Source: Phytoseiulus persimilis (lineage: Eukaryota; Arthropoda; Arachnida; Mesostigmata; Phytoseiidae). From it: DNA of 64,000 bases. Position numbers and translations under genes: made by a program. The DNA is taken from contig CM075101.1 in assembly GCA_037576195.1 (NCBI GenBank), positions 52,824,001 to 52,888,000 on the forward strand, given 5' to 3'. Each line of letters begins with the position of its first letter. Positions within the stretch are counted from its first letter, which is position 1. This document shows positions 34,401 to 44,763 of the stretch, piece by piece. The notes below the pieces were generated by a model. The model was given only the letters and a program-made list of their open reading frames with translations. It searched no databases and had not been told where the DNA came from.

Positions 34401-36077
34401 TTACATCCTCGACCGGAGCCAGCCGCACGTCACCCGCGTTGTCAGCGCTCGCAATTTACTTCTTATACATCACAACTTCTTATGCATGGCGGAGAGCGGT
34501 TCCAATTTGAAGGGAACGTGACCAATAAGATGCCAACGAGACCCGCTGCGAGTTCACACGCGTTCTCCACTCCTAGATTCCGCATCTGTGCTGCGAATTC
34601 CAGGAGGCGAATCTTCTGGAAACTCATCGTCGGAGCCCGGGTCCCGCGGCCCCAATCGAGAGCTCAAAGATCAGACCGTCGCGTGGGGGGATCTTCGTCA
34701 CCTCCAATGATTGAATTGAGGGAGATCGGAAGAATGCAGTCACTAAAGAGTCACTAGACTGCAGCGCTTGAGTACTCTGTTGCTCCTCCCCCGAACATGT
34801 GGGTACTCACGTCACCCTCTTCAGGAGAATTTTCAGTCCTCTCGATGGTGTTCATGCAGGAAAAAGTTGGGTTCCCATGCTCGGCTGATGCTCGCGCCTG
34901 GAGCGGCATCACATGTGAGTCCTTGAGACGCTCCCGAGGGAGTCGACTATGGTAGCCCATCTCTTCGGAAAAACGTTCTCAACGGCAACCTGAGGAAAAC
35001 GCAGCAACCGAGCTGTCAGTTCCGAGTTTCGCTTCCAGGAGAACATCGAGCTGAATCCGTACAGGTTTCGTGTCGAAGTCACTGAGGAGTGGCCGTTGAT
35101 CAGATGCGAGTATCACGCTCGTCTGGCGCAGCACGCAGGGCGTCCACGGTGCGTGGTTGCAGCTCGAGTTCATTCCTTCGTATCCACCAACAAGCGAGGA
35201 ATCCTTTCATGTCGAACGAAAATGGGCAACCCACATCCTAACACTGGAACCGAGCTTCCGCAGTTTTAGAAATGAGGTTCCCGGGTCGTCGAGGGCCACA
35301 GGAGGCGACGATCCGATTTACGCGAGGCTTGCTATTGTCGAAGGACGTCACGTTTTCCTCTTTTGAACACAAATAACATTGTGGATTGAAGGGTGGATGG
35401 TTGTGAGTCTGGGCCGGCCGGCCGGCCGAACGAACGATGCCGAGGCGAGGCGAGAGAAACACGGAGCACGCGGAGAACGGAGGAAACGAGACGAGAAAGA
35501 AGAGTTCGCATTATTACCAGAGACGCACAAGGGAAGAGTGAGACTTGGGGGAGACAGCAACGTGGCTCGCTAGTGGGAGAACTTTTTCTGTCGTTCGTTC
35601 CTAAGCTCGAAGAAGGAAGACAGATTCGAGGAAGAGATGGCGGGCGGCATTTTTTGAGATTATCGCGCGGTTATCCCCGTTCGAGCACTCTTCTCCTCGT
35701 CGCTTGACGCTTCTCAGGGAGGAACACTGCAATCCTGCGACGCGGAGGCTCAAGTTACATCTCGGGAAAGTGCCGGCTTCGGGAGACGGCTCGGTTGCTC
35801 GAGCCCAGTTCCAAAGAACGGCCGCAGAGTTTGGAATCGGCGGTTTGAGCGATACCGACGTCACCCGCCGCTACGGTCAGAGACTCACATGAAGACCTTC
35901 CTCAAACCAAATTTCCAATTGGACAGGCGAGCCCCGGCGGAATTCAACTCCGAGACGGAGAGCAGTCGAATTCGAAGACTCACCTAATTGTTGAGCGTCG
36001 GCAGCCGACTCGCACAGAGTGGTAAGTAACACGGTGAGATAGAACGGCCCACTGAGTTTTGTCAGCAATCGAAACAT
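25331..36077 (-). CDS. dpr-like: Dpr-like two-Ig-domain cell-surface protein (whole gene, five coding exons)
   Basis: Spliced model join(36077..35984, 27006..26816, 26615..26393, 26012..25698, 25467..25331) gives 960 nt and 319 residues. Every junction is GT/AG and the phases match (1, 0, 1, 1). Order: signal peptide (about 1-28), linker, Ig1 (about 66-169; Cys86, Trp98, Cys151), Ig2 (about 172-272; Cys193, Trp207, Cys258) and a hydrophobic C-terminal tail (about 294-316). The blocks VTWLRRSDYHILTIG, DDWMLQIRAVQ, GNYECQVNT and FWYHGDRVVNYD are the family's hallmark pattern (in Drosophila Dprs roughly VSWIRxRDxHILTVG, DWTLQI, YECQxxT, FWYHxxxVINYD). Dpr proteins are neuronal surface receptors that pair with DIP proteins to specify synaptic partners; that role is inferred from family membership. 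N-glycosylation sequons lie at Asn66, Asn73 and Asn223. The order of Dpr paralogues cannot be resolved by eye, so no number is assigned. The Ig part is very secure; the first and last exons rest on phase and splice-site fit. Confidence 0.92.
25698..26012 (-). CDS. Dpr-like gene exon 4: Ig2 domain
   Basis: 315 nt, residues 171-274 plus split codons at each end. The acceptor is TTCTTTTCTCCCACAG|CT and the donor is CATG|GTGAGT. It encodes a complete C2-type Ig domain in one exon: GPELFVNSGSSISLTC (Cys193), FWYHGDRVVNYD (Trp207) and HSGTYTC (Cys258), ending in the VQVHVLH strand that matches the family's VxVHVLNG. One extra cysteine (Cys198) sits in the B-C region and is unpaired in the canonical fold. 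The + strand frame over the same bases is an antisense shadow. Confidence 0.94.
26190..26208. repeat. C19 homopolymer in a Dpr-like intron
   Basis: Nineteen C on the + strand, so G19 in the sense of the gene. It lies in the 380-bp intron between the Ig1 and Ig2 exons, about 180 nt before the Ig2 acceptor. Confidence 0.95.
26393..26615 (-). CDS. Dpr-like gene exon 3: second half of Ig1
   Basis: 223 nt, residues 96-169 plus one base. The acceptor is TTTATTTCTTCGTAG|GTG and the donor is GCTCT|GTGAGT. The exon carries the Ig1 core Trp98, the RRSDYHILTIG strand characteristic of Dpr proteins, DDWMLQI, and the F-strand motif DQGNYEC with Cys151. The 200-bp intron before it and the 380-bp intron after it are short. 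Confidence 0.93.
26816..27006 (-). CDS. Dpr-like gene exon 2: linker and first half of Ig1
   Basis: 191 nt, residues 32-95. The acceptor is pyrimidine-rich (TTTTCTTATCACAG|GT) and the donor is ACA|GTGAGT. After a hydrophilic linker rich in Arg, His and Asn, the Ig1 fold begins at about Glu64. NVTGQLGSTVYLHCYV carries the B-strand cysteine (Cys86), and NIGQKT ends exactly where Dpr genes continue with V-(T/S)-W. Two N-glycosylation sequons (NST, NVT) flank the first strand. Confidence 0.88.
29689..29699. repeat. G11 homopolymer
   Basis: Eleven consecutive G preceded by GGGAGGGGGA, inside the long Dpr-like intron. Confidence 0.95.
31058..31373 (+). other. ACN/GCN-rich stretch with biased reading frame
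   Basis: From TGTAG|TCC at 31057/31058, one frame has G or C at nearly every codon third position for about 25 codons (SYRYDKHRHYLHADGNNE) and continues open to TGA 31371-31373 as an acidic Thr/Glu-rich sequence. A second frame is Thr/Ala-rich. The antisense reads as a very hydrophobic stretch. A degenerate trinucleotide repeat would explain all three, so coding is doubtful. Confidence 0.2.
31355..31795 (+). CDS. Unassigned open frame in the Dpr-like intron
   Basis: 146 codons, Ser/Arg-rich N-terminal part (MNSDSDRSRSPTEDWNHLEI), then a basic middle (LNFIPRPARRPALSK). No long competing frame over most of its length. It runs opposite to the host gene. No domain recognised. Confidence 0.2.
   Translation: MNSDSDRSRSPTEDWNHLEIDFSTSEERHNRIINKPSGSDSPEIIVHEDRCCSRNTFVRLIPSQSPALDHFSSKFLRRVSEAEQSGMKLLNFIPRPARRPALSKHSMKNLDFKLTLYRVMPGMTTPPESLSLELSFRGKSRSESMR
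32500..32892 (-). CDS. Unassigned open frame in the Dpr-like intron, sense strand
   Basis: 130 codons, hydrophilic, rich in Gln, Ser and His (PSLQNLDRQSQDHQ, PHHEQPNVMSHRDEQ). It lies on the same strand as the host gene. No consensus splice-site pair ties it to the Ig exons, and another minus frame overlaps it. Confidence 0.15.
   Translation of the reverse strand: MDTVLDNFTREHRCCSRQNYSVRVVEPNSGFTALTGNRMPLEASREPSLQNLDRQSQDHQTSFPHHEQPNVMSHRDEQPDDSLFKQSEPSSCHQMRTVLFASGDPPSRSGNLWKIRCDPAGRSAVERRMG
35412..35427. repeat. (GGCC)4 palindromic simple repeat
   Basis: Four perfect GGCC units, followed by AACG-type tetramers. A second identical 16-mer lies at 46688-46703. Confidence 0.9.
35984..36077 (-). 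CDS. Dpr-like gene exon 1: signal peptide
   Basis: The exon encodes residues 1-31 plus one base of codon 32. It starts at ATG 36077-36075 and ends at a consensus donor (TTAG|GTGAGT). The frame reads MFRLLTKLSG, then the hydrophobic core PFYLTVLLTTL, then a polar stretch ending AADAQQL, which is a classical secretory signal with likely cleavage near residues 26-28. Its phase-1 end fits the phase-1 acceptor of the exon at 27006, restoring a glycine codon. It is separated from that exon by an intron of 8,977 bp, and long first introns are common in this family. Another signal-peptide exon further away could be used instead, so linkage to the Ig exons is inferred. Confidence 0.75.
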
Positions 36078-36204
36078 TGTTTCGTGTCACTAGGTAACTT
36101 AATTCCGCCAATTTTCAAATCGTGGAGCTCTTCCTGCGGTTTCGCCGGGAGGTTTCCGCGATGCCCGGCCTTCCGAACAACGGGCTCGTGTCGACAGCTC
36201 GGCG

Positions 36205-36212
36205 TTATATAT
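36205..36212 (-). promoter_or_regulatory. Candidate TATA box of the Dpr-like gene
   Basis: On the minus strand the bases read ATATATAA, about 130 bp upstream of the exon 1 ATG. This would give a 5' leader of roughly 100 nt. No clear initiator motif is visible at the expected start, and further untranslated exons upstream cannot be excluded. Confidence 0.3.
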
Positions 36213-36255
36213 CCTTCGTCACACTCGTCCAATTTCAATACGATGATTCACTAGA

Positions 36256-36279
36256 CACCGGTTTTTCCAGGAACCGGTG
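36256..36279. repeat. Short inverted repeat upstream of the Dpr-like gene
   Basis: Perfect 8-bp arms, CACCGGTT and AACCGGTG, with an 8-bp spacer. It lies just upstream of the candidate TATA box. It could be a dimeric factor site or chance. Confidence 0.4.
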
Positions 36280-36731
36280 ACTAACTTATTATCCATATTA
36301 ACGCTGTGAGCAGCTGAGTTCACCAAAGATCGTTACCCACTTTCAAACTATCAACGCCTGCTCGCGGAGTTTAATTTCCGATGATGACACAGTGCGACCC
36401 GCTCAACTGGTTCACTGATCGCCTGAGTTGTTGGTTGCGGTTCTTGAACGGCTTTGCGGCCAGTCGTCTGTAATCCTCGTCGTCTACTGAGGTCGGGCCC
36501 TCAGTTGGAGGAAGCGCTGCTTCTGCCGCTGCTGTGAGCGAGGGAAAGGGTAACGGCGATAGCGGTTGACTATCGACTCTCCTCTTGCCCTTCCCCAGAG
36601 TTTATCCTCTCTCAAAAACGCTGGAACGTTGGGCGCGCATGCCCCCCTGCAATACCATTCCAAAGCGGTCAAGGAAGGAGAGCGACTGTTGATGAGCGCT
36701 CGGACCGAGATGTCAAGCAGGAATTAAGGAA

Positions 36732-36878
36732 CTATTCCTGGGGACGTAGAATCGTTCGACCGCAAAACTTGTCGGACCAAGTCACATCGTAGAGTTTTCT
36801 TCCCGGCCACTTGACTGCAACTTTGATCCGAATTTTAGCAGCCTGGAACTCGAGAGACAACCTGACATCGAGAGAACC
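36732..36878 (-). CDS. Candidate terminal exon, unknown protein
   Basis: From a possible acceptor (CAATCAG|GGT, phase 0) the frame runs 48 codons to TAG. It has alternating hydrophobic residues suggestive of beta strands (LDVRLSLEF, AAKIRIKVAVKW) and one cysteine. By eye it faintly resembles the middle of an ML (MD-2-related lipid-recognition) domain, but the cysteine pattern is incomplete. It does not join in phase to the signal-peptide frame at 37.7-38.0 kb. Confidence 0.18.
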   Translation of the reverse strand, partial: GSLDVRLSLEFQAAKIRIKVAVKWPGRKLYDVTWSDKFCGRTILRPQE

Positions 36879-37452
36879 CTGATTGTTCGATGAGCACACA
36901 AGCAGTTTCCGATGGGGTTTGCGTCGCAATCCGAGCAAACCGCAAACCGCGGCGCATTTGTTCCCGACCATGGGGACTCGAGCTTACAACATGGCGGGAT
37001 GCTGCGGTTCCCTTCAGCGCGAATAGAGAACATTTCCGGAAAGTAGGGATGGTGGAGTCCTGGCAAATTCGATACCATTCATTCGCGATCAGCGGGACGA
37101 TCTCAATTCAAAATATTTGAATAAGTATACGACACAGCACGTGCCCTCAGGCTGCCACGAAACGGCCGTAACGTGACGAGGAAAACATGGAGGACATGGG
37201 GCGACTTTATTGCGACTCATCAATAAACGAATTCAGTACTCGAGAAGGGACGAAGAAGCAAAGGGAGGCCTCGACATGGAATGCAGCATGGACCGTATGA
37301 CCATCTCTGATCGGACATTCTGGTTCATTAACCGACCTTCGGTTGGGCACCGCTTATCGGAGCGGACGCCCGTCAAATTAATACCTTAAGCGCATTATGG
37401 AAGCTTTCGACTTGAAACAAGGAGTTCGCGAAGACCCGTGAGCTCGAAGGAG

Positions 37453-37484
37453 GATATTTATATAGATATATGAATATATATACG
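37453..37484. repeat. AT-rich TATA-type low-complexity stretch
   Basis: About 30 bp of alternating T and A (TATTTATATAGATATATG...), one of the few AT-only stretches in the window. Confidence 0.7.
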
Positions 37485-37813
37485 AGTATGCTCTACTTGA
37501 AATCCGAGAACTTGTTGCTGTGTATGCGTCTATTTACAGGGTTGTCAAATTGAGTCAAGATTTTTTTCGGCCTTTTCCTTAGGTTTGCTAAGCTTGCGTA
37601 TTCTCTCTCCCATCCTATCGATAAGACATTTCCTGCTCAAATTTTCCTATTCATCAAAATCCGACTCCCGTCCCGGTGGTCAGTTTCCTGCGAAAACACA
37701 AAAACCAACGATTTTTCATGGCGGCTTTCCCAAGCTTCGGCTCGTCACCTCTCCCCAGCTGAGAGCGAGATGCTGGCAACAACGAGCACTTTTCGTGAGA
37801 TGGACACCCTTAC

Positions 37814-38045
37814 ACATCACATCGAGCGAACGCAGCTGCGCCGCCTGTGGAAAATTGACGATTGTTTCGAAAACGACATGATTGGTAGGCTCCAGAACGT
37901 AAACGAGGGAATGAGCTCCATTTTGCGGAAAAAAATCCCGACATCCGACCACTGAGCTCTGGATAACGGTCAAAAGAAGAATGGCAAAAAATACCGATCG
38001 AATTCGACCACCCTGTATGCTCGTTCGTCTTCGATAAACTTTCAA
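37814..38045 (-). CDS. Candidate first exon of a secreted or membrane protein
   Basis: Starting at ATG 38045-38043, the frame begins with a basic n-region (MKVYRRR..GGRIR) and a strong hydrophobic core (SVFFAILLLTVIQSSVVG), the classical form of a signal peptide. It is followed by about 45 residues of mixed character, including NGAHSLVYVLEPTNHVVFE. A plausible donor (T|GTAAGG) at 37814/37813 would end the exon in phase 1; otherwise the frame continues to a stop at 37716. It sits 1.7 kb upstream of the Dpr-like exon 1 on the same strand. It could be an alternative first exon of that gene (the phase-1 end would fit) or a separate gene. No family recognised. Confidence 0.3.
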
Positions 38046-40677
38046 TCAAAGATGAGTGGAGCTTTGAATTCACCAGACATGTCCTTGTCCGATGCTTTCG
38101 TCCGAGTTTCGCCTATCTGCGCCCGGTTTTCGTGTCTTTCAGAAAGAGTAATCGGTTCCACTGTCTGCCGAGGAATCCGATTTGATTCCGTATATTCCCT
38201 GGATCTGAGTGCTGGCCGATGAGACTTTCGGCTTGAATCGAGCAAGCCTTCAAAGACTTCGGGGCTTGTGACACAATGGCTAAGCAGTGACGCGAAGCTA
38301 AAGCTCCCGGTTTGAGGATGGTTGGCAAAGAAGGAAAATCATTGTTTTTGACTGGACGGAGACTCTGCCACCTGTGACGCGATCTACATCGATGGAGCTC
38401 AAGCCGGTCGAGGGAGGAAGGTAGTGAACACAATCGTTGCTCCTCTCACGGCGAGGCCGTGAGCCCCGATGCTGTGCGCACTTGAATTCGTAGAGTCAGC
38501 GAGTGCCGCAACACTTTGGGGTCTCGTGGCAATGTCGTTACATCGCTGTTCCGAATCTGCGTGAGCGATCAATGCAAGACCAAGCTCGCTGCAGACAAGA
38601 ACCCGCGTATTTTCTACAGAATTTTCCTTCGTATAGCGTGTCTGGCTCTTGGCCTGCATCTACTTCGTCAAACGGTCAGAGGTGCCTACCCCAAGGTGAA
38701 CTCCCTAGTATCAGAAATGAAAAGCGTTTTCTACTATTGCAAACCGAGGGAGAATCTGTATAAATCGTCGCTCGGGGACGAAGATTTATCTCCCACGCCC
38801 TTGATCGCGCGCTTGGGCACGTTGCTCGAAAGGGGCTCTGCACCACCATAAAAAAAATCAATGAAATGAAATTGTATGGTATTTTTTTTTCTCCAAGCTC
38901 AAGGCAAATGGTGAAGATAGTACATCTCTGGAAGCGCTACTCGATGACCCCGATGTGGCGGGATAGACTTAGAGGTCTATGAGTCCGCTATTCTATCTAA
39001 CACCGACGTCGAACGGTCCTTTTCGATTCATGACAACTTGTCACAAGGATCGGCGCCATGGGTTGAGCGGAACGAGTCTCAAACGATGTCCCTCGATCAA
39101 GGTCAACTCGAACTTACTCCACGACAAGTGAAGCGGACGTGAATTCAGCGGAATCGCGAGTCTAGAAAGTGCTTTACCTTCAGTTTCGAGTTGGTCCGCT
39201 CTTCGTCCGGTTCTGCCTGAGATGTCCGTCCGATGCTTGTCCGGTTCGCGGCAGAAAAATGTCCGGTGGATTTGAAGCTCTAATGATGAGCCTACAACGC
39301 GTATCCCGGACGAGAACCCAAGTTACTGATCTAAATTATCCTGCATAAATTTAGCGGAGACCCGTTGGATTCAGTTTCCCTCTTGCGTTCGAATATCAGT
39401 AGCAGAGGCGGAATCGAGCCCGTTGCAGCCGTAAATTGGAGCAAATTGAGAGAGCGTATTGACGGGGAGAAATTTCGAGAAATGGTCTTGTTAGAGGATA
39501 TCCATTGAAAAAGTTGAGAGAAGTTGGGAAAAACTCGATCTGCAAATACGAATTCTCAATATCTCAGTCTCTATCATAGAAAGTTCCGCAGTTATCTTCT
39601 CACCAATATCAATCGAACCGCTCGGAAGGCTCGGAATTAATAGCAACGACCAGGTCTGTCTCTCTCTGAGCAGAGGAACGATCGCCACCCGACTTCGCTG
39701 TGTCTGTTTGGGCCTCTGTGCGTCGGGCCGCCGCTGCTGAAAAACCAGTGTCACAACAGAGCACTGCGTTGTGAGGAGCGAGGTGAATCGAAGGGGTCTG
39801 CACATCTTAATCAGGGGGCAGAACCCTGCGATCCTATCGTCCTCCTCATAGCTGCCACTTTTCCCTCAAAATAAAATTCATCCGTGTTTTCGCCCGCGCA
39901 TTCATTTTACTTGAGTTCTGGTAGGAGAGGGCAAGATGGCGAGATGGGCAAGAGAGAGATGGCGTCATAGATTCGCAGCATGCATTCATGCATCTCTCAA
40001 AGATTCTCAAACAAAGTAGTTTCCCCCGATTTCGATTCGGTGCACTAGATGCCCTCGAAACTAAGCCGGCGGTACTGAAGACTTCAAGGGAGACCGTGGA
40101 CTCGGAATTCAGGACGATTCTGGTGGAAGGCTAAGCTTCGTGCGCTCCTTTTGAAATCGAAGCTCGATTGCGACGGCTATGAGAGAAGCGGACAAAACAA
40201 CTCTGTGAAGAATCTTCAGGAGCCGTTGTCTACTTGCCAAACGCCGATAATTCGATAGATGAGTTCGGCTCCCGTTTCGCAGAACCGCGAGAGAACGCGC
40301 TGAAAACTCAGTTTCATACAGCCGCATCGCATCGAAAAGCGTAATTCCGATGACATAACGGGCGGTCTCTCATTCCGCGAAGCCGATCTCGACGGCATCA
40401 CAAGTGTACTACACGAAGAGTGTTGGAGGTGGAGAGCGAAGTGGGCTGCCGTTCCCGCGGCAGCCAGACCGAGTACATCCACCGACGCCCTCACCCACTG
40501 GTGCGCGACCAATTGTCGCTGTTGCAGATCTTCGCCGCCTTACCAGTGGAGTTGATTTGTCTGACCTTGATGCGCATGCACCCAGACATGGTTGTCGCCG
40601 CTCCTGCAATGCTTGAGACTCCTCCATGTATGTAGAGTTCCAGCAACTCATCCATCGTTGTTCATATCAAAAGGGGA

Positions 40678-40688
40678 GGGGGGGGGGG
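40678..40688. repeat. G11 homopolymer
   Basis: Eleven consecutive G preceded by AAAAGGGGA, part of a purine-only stretch. Confidence 0.95.
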
Positions 40689-41762
40689 AGGAATTATTTG
40701 GCTGCGCTACAGACGTCTCATAAAGAGAGAGAAGAACGTTATCCCCGTCTGAAGAAAATCCTGCGTATGCGCCTGGATACGAGTGATCGGTCAGCCGACC
40801 TGCCTTGATTAGGCACTATGCTATCGGGGGTTCTACAGGAAAGACACAAAAGACCCTATCCAAATTCTCTCCTCCTCCAACCGATTTCCAAGCCCTCTTT
40901 ACGCACTTTCTTCTCGACGACATCTGTCTTCATCTGTGTGTGTCGAGATAGACCTAATCATACTCATAGAAAGGCTTGAGACAACGTTTGGAGAGGCTAG
41001 TCCTAAACAAAGTTTCGGCCAGGTTCGAGGATACTCTCGGAGTGATCTGACCGTTCGAGAACGATTTCCTGATCATATGCCCGGGATGTTTTGGGATACG
41101 GCAGCAAAATCGACAATAATCCGTCACAGAATTCGGCAGGGAAAAGGAGCGAAGTCACTGACAGACGTTTCGGAGTCGCCCGTTCTGATATTTTAGGAAA
41201 CATTACTGGGAACCTGCTCTTGGCGTGATACACAAGTGTCATCCATGCCGCCATTTGGAGATTATACGACCACGGTGGAGTCCTGACGACTCGCTCAGAA
41301 AAAGAGCAATGCCGTGCACCGGATCAAAAGCCGGAGAATAATTGAATCGGGATCATATTTTCGCGACAATTCAATCGTGAATAGAGTTCGATTCCGCTCG
41401 TTGTTATAGATTTGTGGCCGTGCGTGGGAGCTCCCCGAATTATGGCGAAGGTTGGTCGGATTTCTTCCGAATCGAGAGCTCCGAATGTGCGCGACGATCG
41501 GAATAACGAAGAAAGTAAACAACGTGCGTAACCCACTCTCTCAGGAGTCTGTGGCTCATATCCCTCGATTGGCGTGTTTTCTTTCCGACGGAGCGAATGA
41601 GGTAGATACAAGCCGGTGTCAGATGATAATGGGAGCGGACTGTTTCTGCGACTCTGTGTGAGATTGGGATCTCCGTGCAATAGCCGGGTAGAGCAGCTGT
41701 AATTCGGAAATATCGGCCGCAACAGCCTCGTCGGAAAGCCAGGGAACAAGATGAGCCTACGG

Positions 41763-41815
41763 ATGAGCAGACGGACAAACGAACGAACGAGCCAATGAAC
41801 GGACGGACGTGCGTG
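41763..41815. repeat. Degenerate (ACGG/ACGA)n repeat
   Basis: Tetramers such as ACGG, AACG and ACGA recur through about 50 bp of a purine-rich + strand. This composition keeps the antisense frame open (see rejected items). Confidence 0.75.
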
Positions 41816-42300
41816 CACGAGGGAGCACTTAGCGGAGAATTGCGTTCCGCGGACACATGGGGGCCGAAAACCGAATAGAGGAGCAGACGGAGGCAGGGCG
41901 AAACCAAGCGACAGACGAACTGGCGCAAACAAACGAACGCCGCAGCCCAAAAGGACGACAAGGAGGGTTCGAGAGAACGGAGAGCGGTAAATATAGGCTG
42001 AGCCTCTTTGCAGCCTTGCGATTAGATAATTACTGAAGAGATAACGGCAAAAAAAGACAAGAACCGACTGACGGAGGGAGAGAAGCGAAGCAGGGGAAGG
42101 GGCAAGACGGGAAGAAAGGAATGATATGAGAGGAGACCACGGAGCAGCGATGTAGGAGAGTCGGAAGGGGTGGCTCACAGGGGTCGAGAAAGTAGAGGGG
42201 TTCTATACGAAAGTCGGAGAAATGACCAAAGGAAATTGGAGGATCGCTTCTCTTAATGTAACAATCCTTCCTTTAACGTTTTTGCCGTTAGAAGAGCTTA

Positions 42301-42375
42301 GCGTCGTCGTTGTCGTCACGCCGCCACCATCGCGGTCAGATGAAGGTCATTAGGGTCAAAGTCGTCGTTAACTCA
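42301..42375. repeat. Degenerate (GTC)n trinucleotide stretch
   Basis: Repeated GTC/GTT triplets with interruptions. No reading frame of interest. Confidence 0.5.
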
Positions 42376-43374
42376 AAAATGGGAAGATAAGGGACCTTGT
42401 GGAAGAAAAAAAGCGAGCATGGTATAGAAAAACTAGATGCCGGATCCCCTCTCGATTCCTTCTTGAGCTGCCTCGATTACAAACGCAGCCACAAACAAGC
42501 CGCAGAACGGAAAACTTTTCAACAGGAAGACAGGAAAAGAGTCAAAGAATGAAGAAGACGAGCGTTCGTCGAACAAAGACTCTTTTTCCTAACAAGCGAG
42601 GCTCAAACCCTTCTGAAGCGAAGGTGAGAGAGTCGACGATGAGCCGAAGATCACATGCAACGCGTCGGAGGGAGCAGCGCCGGTCACTCTACGATCGCAG
42701 CCACCTCTTGTGACGCGAGTGTCACCATTCAGTCTTTCCTGCGAGTCAGTGATTCGTTCGCTCAGACAAAGAGAAGTCACCATCATTTGACACCGCGAAA
42801 CCGACCTTGAATGTGCGAAGCCCAGGGTTGAGTCCGCTTCTACGCAACCACGGGGAAGCGTGGGGCCGCGAATTCGTAGTGAGATCCTAGTGGGCTCCAC
42901 AAAGCCGGAGGCTCCCGCCATGCGATGCTGGGCGACGTTGGCATCACATCGCCGCAGCATGCCCGATGCACGCGTTACCCGGGGCACGCCGACGCCCTCG
43001 AGAAACTGAGCAACAGAAAAACTTGAGTCGGCTCTTCGAATTTCAGAGCCAAATCAGACTTTTGATCGAGTTCCAGATTTATTTCCACGAAAGGGAAGTT
43101 GGAGCCCCTAGTTCTCGGTGGGAAAGACGAGGACGCCCATCGTGGACCGAGAACGTCGGTGCGTCGGCCGCATCTGCTCTGAATGAGAACCCATGAATCA
43201 TTCCTGGGATCATCCCCAGCCAAGCGAATTCGGAACTGCGTCGATTAGCTGGCTGTCTCGATCGAGACCCATAAGCCCGAAAACGAGAATCGCTCCTCTG
43301 GATGGGGAGCAAAAACAATTAATGGAGCTCTGGGCTCTGGAACCGGGCAGTGAACCGGGTAACCAAGAAAGCAG

Positions 43375-43737
43375 TCAACCGGAAAACATCAACGCAAGCA
43401 AGCCGGCCGCAAGTCTGCCAAACTCTCGCTGCAAGCGAAAGAACGCAGCGAGCAGGGGACGGGTGTTGTATAAATGGAAGAATTTGTCTCCAGCTGGAAA
43501 GTGTCCCTTAAAAATGTTAGATTGGCAAGTTGCCTGCGAGACGCAACTCCTTCGTTGTCCTCGGGACAGCGTCGTCGGCGAGGCAAGAGCGTGAGGGGCC
43601 GCTGGAGACGACGCGGTTGTGGCATTGCACTCCATGCCGCCATAAGGCTCATTTTCCTGCCGGCTCCCCTGCCTGTCTGGCTGCTTCGTTCGTTCGCTGC
43701 CTCGCCGGATACCCAGGCGGGGGATCGTTGGCTGCAA
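43375..43737 (-). other. Unassigned open frame
   Basis: 120 codons, ending in a hydrophobic, Leu-rich stretch (FGRLAAGLLALMF). A + strand frame of similar length (43193-43594) overlaps it and looks equally plausible. Neither is supported by a family match. Confidence 0.12.
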
Positions 43738-44763
43738 GCCTCGTTCTACGGGTGACCTAAGCGAGGCGCAGTGAAGCGCTTCCTGTTTATGAGGCTTTAG
43801 AAGCCTAGCTCGACGGCGACGTCAGTTGATGCCGCGGCGGCGGATAATACGTACGCCGTTAGCCCCTCACCGATACGAGCGCGCGTACGTCTGTCCATGG
43901 GTCCGTCTGTCTTTCCGTTGGCTCGCCGGCTGTCGGCCCAAAGAGCCGGTACTATGCTTCGCTGGTCTCACGTCCCCTGATAATGAAGCACCAAAGATAA
44001 AGCCCAGAGCCGCCACCGATGTATCAGCTACACGTTCAGATCGAGCCTCTGCCGCTGCAGCTGATGTCGTCGTGGATGAAGAAGAATGAGCTGATATTCG
44101 GAATACACCCCCTCAGTGAAAGGAATAAACACCGATGCAGGGGTTGAAAAACGAGGGGTTGGCCTCACAACTCAACTCCCCGGGCCTCGAAGAAAACTCG
44201 ATAGAAGGTCTCTCCACGAGGCCTGAAGGTTCCCCCTGTATGGTTGGAGAAACGCGAACAAAGCGTCTGTGGATGAGCTCGGGGGAGAATAACTGGGGCG
44301 GGCCAGGATCGAAGCTCAGGGATTGCGTTTGGAGTCGCCCAGGGACACGGGAGGGACGCAAAAGAACTCCCCGCTCCGGGCAACAACAATCAGCGCGGGA
44401 GCGTTCTTCTCCATCTTCTCGCCCCCTCCTCCTCCTGAGCCCGCTTCCTCCCCCACCCCCGTTGTGTACCCCGTTCTATCATATTTTCCTCCGACTCGAC
44501 TGCTTTCCTTCCGTCTCGTTGTCGTCCTTCCGTGGCAGCCGAAGCCACTTAAAGAAGACATCCGACCACAAAGCATCGATCCCCCAGTTTATCTTCGGTG
44601 CGTAGTTCCCCGGTTTCTCCTCTCTATCATCCTCTCCCCATCGTGACCTTCTCCCCATCGATCTCCGACCCGCTTCTCGTCTGCCTTTCACTCGCTCTCC
44701 CAGCATCGGCCTGCGCCGCCACCACGCGACTAATTTGTCGAACCTTGAGCCGCAAGGACTCAC

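Larger units (their letters stand above)
27007..35983 (-). other. First intron of the Dpr-like gene
   Basis: 8,977 bp between the signal-peptide exon and the first Ig exon. I see no further Ig exon inside it. It contains scattered open frames on both strands (for example 31355-31795 + and 32500-32892 -), an ACN-rich stretch near 31.06-31.16 kb, a G run at 29689-29699, a T10 at 28821-28830 and a (GGCC)4 palindrome at 35412-35427. None of the frames matches a family I know. Confidence 0.6.
38046..44763. other. Gene-poor stretch
   Basis: Includes AT-richer, frame-free sequence at about 38.86-39.48 kb, purine-rich + strand sequence at 40.6-42.6 kb with simple tetramers and the G11 run, and scattered short frames. 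No family match. Confidence 0.5.

Noticed and set aside
41324..42178. 284-codon minus-strand open frame, the longest in the window
   Set aside because: It lies opposite a purine-rich, tetramer-repeat + strand; the product is Arg/Ser/Leu/Phe-rich low complexity with no domain. Stop-codon scarcity comes from composition.
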